From the NCBI GenBank assembly GCA_030544235.1, contig CM060463.1:37185920-37249919 (forward strand): a stretch of DNA of 64,000 nt, in the 5' to 3' direction. Position 1 is the stretch's first letter, and every line of letters starts with the position of its first letter. The notes beneath the pieces are model-generated. The model ran no database searches. It worked only from the letters and a program-made list of their open reading frames with translations, and was not told the origin of the DNA. Positions 55,954-64,000 of the stretch are shown here, in pieces. Made by a program: the position numbers and the translations under genes. This DNA is from Lepturacanthus savala. Its lineage: Eukaryota > Chordata > Actinopteri > Scombriformes > Trichiuridae.

Positions 55954-56149
55954 CCGGTCCAGACCTGGTCTTCACCCTCTCCTCCTCTTCTCTCTTTCTG
56001 AACCACTGAGCTCTGACAGCTTTTCATGTTACCTCCAACTTCACCATGACGACAGCCTGCTGCTAACCAGCTATGCTAACAGCTATGCTAACAAGGTCCT
56101 GGACCAACAGGACCCCCCAGGACCAGAGAGTCCACCAGACCTGGTCTAA
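55953..56149 (+). CDS. Exon-like ORF of uncertain status
   Basis: Downstream of the TG run a frame remains open to TAA at 56149, ending LTSYANSYANKVLDQQDPPG and PESPPDLV. The amino-acid composition is protein-like and includes a duplicated SYAN. There is no convincing acceptor, since the frame enters through the TG repeat. Chance ORF is equally likely. Confidence 0.15.
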
Positions 56150-56754
56150 GTGTCAGTGTTTGAGGTGATGGACAGAAAATCCATGAAGTTGTTGGAGAAT
56201 TCAGCATCACTGTGATAAACTGGGTGAAACTCCTCATTTATCCCTTTATACTTCATTATGTAGTTTTATATAAACACTGCAGACACATCCCTGGTTTAGT
56301 TGAGTTTATATTTTATATTTCAGTTAAAACACACACGGTTAATGTTAAGTTATATATGTTTCCTGCTTTATTTTAAAATAACATTAAATCAGTTATATTA
56401 GTTTTCTCTGGGCAAAAGGAGTGAATGTGTTTTACTACCTGCTTTTGTACCTTGAAGGCATCATCACATCATTATTGGATGGTACCATCAGTGGGGGGAT
56501 GGGGAATTAAGTTTGTCTATTGTTTTAATATATATTTTATTGTTTCTTTCAGGATAAATGGGTGGAGTCTCCAACAATGATGAACATGTATTGATGTAAC
56601 TTGTAGAAATTAATAACTGTTGATATTTGTTATTTGCAGAGAAGTGAATCTCCCCTGCATTATGGTTTAGTCCAGGTGGATTCATGTTATAAACTCCAGC
56701 AGCAGGAGAAGGACTTCAGTTCATAGGTTGGCCTCAGACAGTGGAGGTTAGGTG

Positions 56755-56830
56755 GCAGCCTGGGTTTGAGCCTGGGTTTGAGCCTGGGTTTGAGCCTGGG
56801 TTTGAGCCTGGGTTTGAGCCTGGGTTTTAG
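56755..56830. repeat. 15-bp minisatellite (GAGCCTGGGTTT)
   Basis: Five or six units of GAGCCTGGGTTT, then diverged units (GGCGGAGATTTAG and so on) to about 56890. Confidence 0.85.
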
Positions 56831-57198
56831 GCGGAGATTTAGCTAGAGTTTTATCCAGAGATTGATCTTGGGTTTTAGCCGGAGTTTGGCTGTTTTTCAG
56901 ATTTATTTTTTTGTAAATTTTCTTTTGGAATGCACATTTTTGTAAAAAAATAAATCCCTTTTATTTTTGTATAGAAACTGTGAGTCTGCCTCCTGAATCC
57001 CTTCACTCTGACCAGTTCTACCACATTATTAACACATTTAATGTGTTCTATCAATAAGAATCAACCACGTTGAAATGGTTTGATATTAGACATTCAACAG
57101 ATTCAACTTCTCCGGCTCCATGATCATCCAGAGTTTATATCACAAAAATCAGACTATGAGCAGATTTAATCCATTTTTATGAATTTAACACACATTTA

Positions 57199-57199
<1 letters not shown>

Positions 57200-57270
<71 letters not shown>
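57200..57270. repeat. (AT)n microsatellite
   Basis: About 70 bases of uninterrupted AT. Confidence 0.97.
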
Positions 57271-57271
<1 letters not shown>

Positions 57272-57488
57272 CAGTAAGAGTTAGTACTTTAGACATTTTA
57301 GAAGTTTATTCTTATTCCTACTCCTTTTCTAACTTTTGTTTCTTTTACTTTTCCTTTAATTTTCTTTTCAAACATTTATTCATTCAACAAGAAGATAAGT
57401 CACACTATAAAAAGGTCTGTTCTACATACTTTCCCTCATTTATTTAACTGAAAACACTCATTTCCTTCCACTTGTGTAACATTTCAGG

Positions 57489-57721
57489 AGGTTTCCATCC
57501 AGCAGACTATTTATATGTCTTCCTCCAGCAGTGCAGCTCATTCAGCTCCAACAATAAGTCCTGTGGTGGATCCCTGTGTGATGCTGGAGTCCTGCAGGCT
57601 GCTGATCTACATCAGAACCAGCGGGTCCGGACGTTTCCATGTCCGTGGTTCCCATCGGGTGGTGGAAGCTGCTGCAGCCGGTCAGCTGGGACATGGGAAC
57701 GTGGATGGACTCCACAAATAG
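57489..57721 (+). CDS. Possible terminal exon, unassigned
   Basis: After an acceptor-like AACATTTCAG, the frame reads EVSIQQTIYMSSSSSAAHSA, a Val/Met/Cys-containing centre (PVVDPCVMLESCRLLIYI) and ends HGNVDGLHK TAG at 57719-57721. The whole has ordinary protein composition and GC-richer codons than the flanks, and an internal ATG (57515) is also possible. Directly after the stop begins the 12-bp AATAAA array. No family recognised; could be a chance ORF or a relic exon. Confidence 0.25.
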
Positions 57722-59614
57722 ACCCTAGAAATATACCCTACAAATAAACCCCACAAATAAACCCTAGAAATAAACCCTACAATAAACCCTAGAAATAAAC
57801 CCTACAATAAACCCTAGAAATAAACCCCACAATAAACCCTACAATAAACCCTACAATAAACCCTACAATAAACCCTACAATAAACCCTACAATAAACCCT
57901 ACAATAAACCCTACAATAAACCCTACAATAAACCCTAGAAATAAACCCTACAATAAACCCTACAATAAACCCTAGAAATAAACCCTACAATAAACCCTAG
58001 AAATAAACCCTACAATAAACCCTACAATAAACCCTAGAAATAAACCCTACAATAAACCCTACAATAAACCCTAGAAATAAACCCTACAATAAACTCTACA
58101 ATAAACCCTAGAAATAAACCCTACAATAAACCCTACAATAAACCCTAGAAATAAACCCTACAATAAACCCTAGAAATAAACCCTACAATAAACCCTAGAA
58201 ATAAACCCTACAATAAACCCTACAATAAACCCTACAATAAACCCTACAATAAACCCTACAATAAACCCTACAATAAACCCTACAATAAACCCTAGAAATA
58301 AACCCTACAATAAACCCTACAATAAACCCTAGAAATAAACCCCACAATAAACCCTACAATAAACCCTACAATAAACTCTACAATAAACCCTACAATAAAC
58401 TCTACAATAAACCCTAGAAATAAACCCTACAATAAACCCTACAATAAACCCTACAATAAACCCCACAATAAACCCTACAATAAACCCTACAATAAACCCT
58501 AGAAATAAACCCTACAATAAACCCTACAATAAACCCTAGAAATAAACCCTACAATAAACCCTACAATAAACCCTAGAAATAAACCCTACAATAAACCCTA
58601 CAATAAACCCTACAATAAACCCTACAATAAACCCCACAATAAACCCTAGAAATAAACCCTACAATAAACCCTACAATAAACCCTACAATAAACCCTAGAA
58701 ATAAACCCTACAATAAACCCTACAATAAACCCTACAATAAACCCTACAATAAACCCTAGAAATAAACCCTACAATAAACCCTACAATAAACCCTAGAAAT
58801 AAACCCTACAATAAACCCTTCAATAAACCCTAGAAATAAACCCTACAATAAACCCCACAATAAACCCTACAATAAACCCTACAATAAACCCTAGAAATAA
58901 ACCCTACAATAAACCCTACAATAAACCCTACAATAAACCCTACAATAAACCCTACAATAAACCCTAGAAATAAACCCTACAATAAACCCTACAATAAACC
59001 CTACAATAAACCCTACAAATAAACCCTAGAAATAAACCCTACAATAAACCCTACAATAAACCCTACAATAAACCCTAGATATAAACCCTACAATAAACCC
59101 TACAATAAACCCTACAATAAACCCTAGAAATAAACCCTACAATAAACCCTACAATAAACCCTACAATAAACCCTACAATAAACCCTACAATAAACCCTAC
59201 AATAAACCCCACAATAAACCCTACAATAAACCCTACAATAAACCCTAGAAATAAACCCTACAATAAACCCTACAATAAACCCTACAATAAACCCTAGAAA
59301 TAAACCCTACAATAAACCCTACAATAAACCCTACAATAAACTCTACAATAAACCCTTCAATAAACCCCACAATAAACCCTACAATAAACCCCACAATAAA
59401 CCCTACAATAAACCCTACAATAAACCCTAGAAATAAACCCTACAATAAACCCTACAATAAACCCTACAATAAACCCTACAAATAAACTCTACAATAAACC
59501 CCACAATAAACCCTACAATAAACCCTACAATAAACCCTACAATAAACCCTACAATAAACCCTACAATAAACCCTACAATAAACCCTACAATAAACCCTAC
59601 AATAAACCCTACAA
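57722..59614. repeat. 12-bp minisatellite ACAATAAACCCT, about 155 units
   Basis: Array of ACAATAAACCCT with a 13-base variant AGAAATAAACCCT and occasional ACAATAAACCCC or CTCT. Each unit contains AATAAA on the plus strand; the minus strand reads AGGGTTTATTGT. It is not the vertebrate telomere repeat. Confidence 0.97.
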
Positions 59615-60410
59615 TAACACTACTAATACTAATAATTTAATTAACCCCAGTTAAAGGTTTAGTAGTATTACTACTTCTAATACTACTAATAATACTAATA
59701 ATACTGCTAATACTAGTCATTTTATTAACTCCAGTTTAAGGTTTAGTAGTATTACTACTGAAGATACTACTAATAATGCTACTAATACTATTACTACTAC
59801 TACTAGTAGTAGTACTATTAATTCAATTAACCCCAGTTAAATGTTTAGAAGTATTACTACTGATACTACTAACAGTACTACTACTAATACTAGTAGTAGT
59901 TCTAATAATTTAATTAACTCCAATTAAATGTTTAGTAGTATAACTAAATACTACTAATAATACTAATACTACTAATACTAATACTATTCATTTAATTAAC
60001 CCCAGTTAAATGGTGTGTTTAGTAGTATTACTACTGATGATACTACTAATAATACTACTACTAATAATTTAATTAACCCCAGTTAAATGTTTAGTAGTAT
60101 TACTACTGATGATACTACTAATAGTACTACTACTAATACTAGTAGTAGTTCTAATAATTTAATTAACTCCAATTAAATGTTTAGTTGTATAACTAAATAC
60201 TACTAATAATACTAATACTACTAATACTAATACTAATAATTTAATTAACCCCAGTTAAATGTTTAGTAGTATTACTACTGATGATACTACTAATAATACT
60301 AATAATACTAATAATTCAATTAACCCTAGTTAAATGCTTAGTAGTATTACTACTGATGATACTACTAATAATACTAATACTACTAATACTATCACTAATA
60401 ATGATATATA
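59615..60410. repeat. Composite trinucleotide array with 120-190-bp higher-order unit
   Basis: Blocks of TACTAATAA-type triplets are separated by a recurring TTTAATTAACCCCAGTTAAA and TGTTTAGTAGTATTACTACT module (about seven occurrences), so the array has a larger repeating unit than the triplets alone. Confidence 0.85.
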
Positions 60411-60419
60411 TTGGTGGTT

Positions 60420-60515
60420 TTAAGAACCAGGATCATCTCATTAATATTAATGAGGCTCTCCTCTGATTGGCTGCTTTTACTGAGTGGGTGGTGACATCAC
60501 AGCTTCACACAAGTT
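60420..60515 (-). repeat. Interspersed repeat D, reverse copy
   Basis: See 45580-45680. Confidence 0.6.
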
Positions 60516-60634
60516 TTAAATGCACATTTACTCTTTGTTGTGTGTTTCAGTGAATTGAGGGTTTTATAGTATTTATAGAAAATCCCCTTATAATAAAAAT
60601 ATGACACCTTTAATTTAAAGTGAGTGGATCAGCC

Positions 60635-60755
60635 CAGATGTTTATCAGCCCAGATGTTTATCAGCCCAGATGTTTATCAGCCCAGATGTTTATCAGTCCA
60701 GATGTTTATCAGCCCAGATGTTTATCAGCTCAGATGTTTATCAGCTCAGACAGAG
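60635..60755. repeat. 16-bp minisatellite (CAGCCCAGATGTTTAT)
   Basis: Eight units of CAGCCCAGATGTTTAT with T/C variants. Confidence 0.9.
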
Positions 60756-60759
60756 TCAT

Positions 60760-61745
60760 GTCACTTTAATTTCAGGGTTTTAATCACTAAAATCTTTATA
60801 TAATTAACTTGGTGGAATATGTGGAGTTTGTTGTTGAAGCATAAAAACTATATTATCTTATTATCATAGAGACTAAAGAAACCAGGAAATAATCAGAGAA
60901 GAGAAGCTGGAACCAGAGAATTTAGATGTTTTCTACTGAATAAATGACTCTAATCCATTAATCAATTATCAGAATAATTGATAACTAATTGATTAATCAT
61001 AATCTTCAGTTTTTTATTAAACCAAATAATAAAAAGCAGTGAAAACATTTCAAAAGATGGAGAAAGTCTGTAAATCAGTGATATTATCAGTTCTTTCTTG
61101 ATATTTGTGTGACATCATTGTATATATTTGTAAAAAGGAATATTTTAATTGCTTTTTGATTATAAGAAGTGTAAAAGTGTATGAGACACTATTAAATCTG
61201 CTGCTTTAGCAAAGATGTATTTACATAGGACATTTAAAAATGATTATGGATGGACAGCATGAATAGATGCAGGAGAAGACAGGAGTAAAAGCAGCTTTAA
61301 TACAATATAATATATATAATATAGAGTTATAGTATAAAACAGTATAAACAGCTGGTGTTGTATGAGTTTGGCCACATGGGGGCAGTGTTACTCCACATCA
61401 GGAAACCTGAAGCAGCATCAGTGAATGTGTTGCAGCAGAGAATTAGTTGGATTGAGACTAAACTAATGAAATATAAGGAGTCGACAGCAGCAGAATCACT
61501 GCAGCTCTGTTCTCTCTGATGATGTTTGTACTAAAACTAATCATTTATTCAGTATAAATGTCTAAATTCTCTGGTTCCAGCTTCTCTTCTCTGGTTATTT
61601 CCTGTTTCTTTAGTCTCTGATGAACTGATGATCTTTTAGGTCTTTTATTTAATATTTGTTACTTTTTATATATTTTATAAGTTTGACTATTTAAATCATT
61701 TAAAATTGTTTTCATCTCATAATTTTTTATTTCTTTTTTACTTTT
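60760..61745. other. Intergenic, no gene recognised
   Basis: Family A copies at 60860-61000 (plus) and 61555-61640 (reverse); the remainder is AT-rich. Confidence 0.55.
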
Positions 61746-61749
61746 TTAA

Positions 61750-62263
61750 TCTCTACTACTAATACTAATACTAATACTACTACTACTAATACAACTAATA
61801 ATACTACCAATATTACTACTAATACTACTCTTAATACTAATACAACTACTACTACTACTACCAATACTACTAATAATACTACCAATAATACTACTAATAC
61901 TAATACTACTACTACTACTAACACTACTACTACCAATACTAATACCAACACTACTAATAATAATACTACTACTAAAACTACCAATAATACTACTACTAAT
62001 ACCACGAACACTAATACTACTACTAATAATAATAATAATACTAATACTACTACTACTAATAATACTACTAATACTAATACTAATACTAATACTACTACTA
62101 ACACTACTACTACTAATACCACAAACACTAATACTAATACTACTACTACTACTAACACTACTACTACCAATACTAATACCAACACTACTACTAATAATAC
62201 TACTACTAAAACTACCAATAATACTACTACTAATACCACAAACACTAATACTACTACTACTCC

Positions 62264-62304
<41 letters not shown>

Positions 62305-62335
62305 TTAATACTCCTACTACTACTACTACTATTAG

Positions 62336-62385
<50 letters not shown>

Positions 62386-62430
62386 ATAATAATAATAATA
62401 ACAATAATAATAATAATAATAATAATACTG
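61750..62430. repeat. (TAC/TAA)n trinucleotide array
   Basis: About 680 bases of TAC, TAA and CAA triplets. The minus strand stays open as poly-Val/Leu for 241 codons, which reflects the period of three only. Confidence 0.97.
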
Positions 62431-62434
62431 CCCT

Positions 62435-63580
62435 GTTTATCTCAACATTCACATTATTTTATCTATGTTCATTAAATGAACATAAAGATTTTTCACCTTT
62501 AAATTCTCACGTGTTCATTTCAATGAATCTAATTAATGAATTAAATGAAGATTAAAAATAAAAGAGACTGAACTTTTATTAGATCTTTAATCAATGAGAA
62601 GCTCAATAACATCTGGTGGCCGGTAGATGGCGCTAAATGTAAGAGGTCAGAGGTCAATCTGAGGTCACTGCATCTAAAATATCAGGAGGAGGAAAATCAA
62701 CCAGACAGAACTTTAAAATAACCAAACAGAGAAAAACAACAATTAAAGGGATTGAATCACATGATTTAGTGGCAGGAGACGAGTTATTTTAATGTTAATT
62801 CAGTAGCTAAATGATGAATAATCTACGGGAACTGTATTTATGTGCTGTATAAAGTCACTCTGGTAACCATGGTTACACAGACTCTAACCTATGACGGGGG
62901 TTTCCTCGTTAACCTGGAGCATCAAAGTATTAGAGCCGTGGTTTGTTGTACTCGTGGCTGAGGCTTTCATTTTAATCATGAATTAGAGTTTTGTGTCAAA
63001 TAATCTCCAAAATCATTCATCAAACTATTTAACACATTGATTAATGATTACTAAAATAAAATCATTCTTATAGCAGTAGTAACATGATGCATTCTGGGGT
63101 CAAGTTGTATGTTTTAACCTTTATTTATTCAGCGTTTCCTCCTCATTTTATACTTATTAACCCATTTATGCCCAGGTATTTATTTATCAGTTGAGTCACT
63201 AACAGTCATGTTATACGTCTATTTTTCCTTCTTGTACTACTAATATTATCTCATCATCAAATCTGCACATAAACAAAATTCTATTTATCCCACGTATAAA
63301 ATCCTGTTTTGGGGACTTGAATGATTAAATAGATATAAACATATCAGGGTTATCCTCATAATCCTAATAATCTGAATAAAATGCCTCTTTCTGGGAGGTT
63401 GGTCTGCTCCATGTTCTCAACAGGAAGTTGATGACGTCATGTGACAGGAAGTAGTTGGAACCTTCAAACCTTTTGTCTAAGTTGTCGACTGTGATTCAGT
63501 AGAACAAACAGCCACATGAGTAACGTTTATATGTTTTATTAAAGTATAAAAGGAGTCTCAGAGCTGAAGGTTTCAGAGGG
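62435..63580. other. Intergenic with dispersed repeat B, copy 2
   Basis: Repeat B at about 63170-63490 (compare 3418-3700). The rest is AT-rich without exons. Confidence 0.55.
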
Positions 63581-63589
63581 TTAATGAAC

Positions 63590-64000
63590 TCAGTGGTTCT
63601 GCTGCTGGTGGTTTTGCTCCTGGTGGTTTTGCTGCTGGTGGTTCTGCTGGTGGTGGTTCTGCTGCTGGTGGTTTTGCTGCTGGTGGTTTTGCTGCTGGTG
63701 GTTCTGCTCCTGGTGGTTCTGCTGCTGGTGGTTTTGCTGCTGGTGGTTTTGCTGCTGGTGGTTTTGCTGCAGGTGGTTCTGCTGCTGGTGGTTCTGCTGC
63801 AGGTGGTTCTGCTGCTGGTGGTTCTGCTGCTGGTGGTTCTGCTGCAGGTGGTTTTTCTGCTGGTGGTTCTGCTGCTGGTGGTTCTGCTGCTGGTGGTTCT
63901 GCTGCAGGTGGTTCTGCTGCTGGTGGTTCTGCTGCAGGTGGTTTTGCTGCTGGTGGTTCTGCTGCTGGTGGTTCTGCTGCTGGTGGTTTTGCTGCTGGTG
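63590..64000. repeat. 15-bp minisatellite GGTTCTGCTGCTGGT, runs off the window
   Basis: About 27 units with CTCC, CAGG and TTTT variants. Because every variant keeps 15 bases, an ORF from ATG at 63584 (MNSVVLLLVV...) stays open for 139 codons to the window edge; the minus strand reads His-Gln-Gln-Gln-Asn. A 5-residue repeat protein cannot be excluded, but the array looks like ordinary minisatellite DNA. Confidence 0.93.

Noticed and set aside
57722..59614. Interstitial telomeric repeat
   Set aside because: The unit is ACAATAAACCCT, not TTAGGG/CCCTAA; only the AACCCT part is similar.
61727..62452. 241-codon poly-Val/Leu ORF on the minus strand
   Set aside because: It is only the (TAC/TAA)n trinucleotide array read in an open frame.

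Overview
The window looks like a piece of a teleost (probably percomorph) nuclear genome. The evidence is spliced vertebrate genes (a four-exon tma7 and a two-exon GPR37L1-type receptor), fish-type transposons (BEL/Pao LTR element, LINE reverse transcriptase, Gypsy and hAT-like remnants, TTAA-flanked and foldback MITEs), AT-rich intergenic DNA and many micro- and minisatellites. There is no bacterial gene organisation.

Layout. 1-1640: a decayed LINE reverse-transcriptase fragment, then the last two exons (+) of a DNase I-like gene whose final exon encodes a coiled-coil tail. 4.5-8.9 kb: tma7 (-), complete, four exons, 64 aa, with two tandem repeats in its first (5'-distal) large intron region. 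10.0-35.2 kb: a tandem segmental duplication. Each unit carries a minus-strand single-exon gene of unknown function (222 aa in copies 1 and 2, 286 aa in copy 3). Its promoter has a TATA box and CRE sites. A CpG-rich region with a possible plus-strand first exon lies divergently next to it. A spacer follows, holding a TTAA-flanked element, a candidate two-exon 58-codon plus-strand gene, an array of CCAAT boxes and a foldback MITE. One spacer is interrupted by a 7-kb BEL/Pao retrotransposon (13020-20029). A second, truncated spacer (27269-27860) leads to an orphan promoter copy.

35.2-37.0 kb: remains of a hAT/ZMYM1-like TTF zinc-finger gene and of a Gypsy element with its LTR joined to inverted gag. 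37.75-40.66 kb: a 2.9-kb minisatellite of about 45-bp units with a 679-bp higher-order duplication, ending about 200 bp upstream of the GPR37L1-type start codon. 40.85-47.53 kb: the receptor gene (559 aa, intron about 5 kb). 47.5-64 kb: mostly repeats, including a 28-bp minisatellite related to one in the duplication, a 1.9-kb array of a 12-bp AATAAA-containing unit, trinucleotide arrays and a 15-bp repeat that runs off the right edge. A few exon-like ORFs there could not be assigned.

The clearest candidate for something undescribed is the duplicated divergent module at 10-35 kb: a rapidly changing single-exon gene and a small spliced plus-strand gene that have been copied, truncated, promoter-orphaned and invaded by a retrotransposon.
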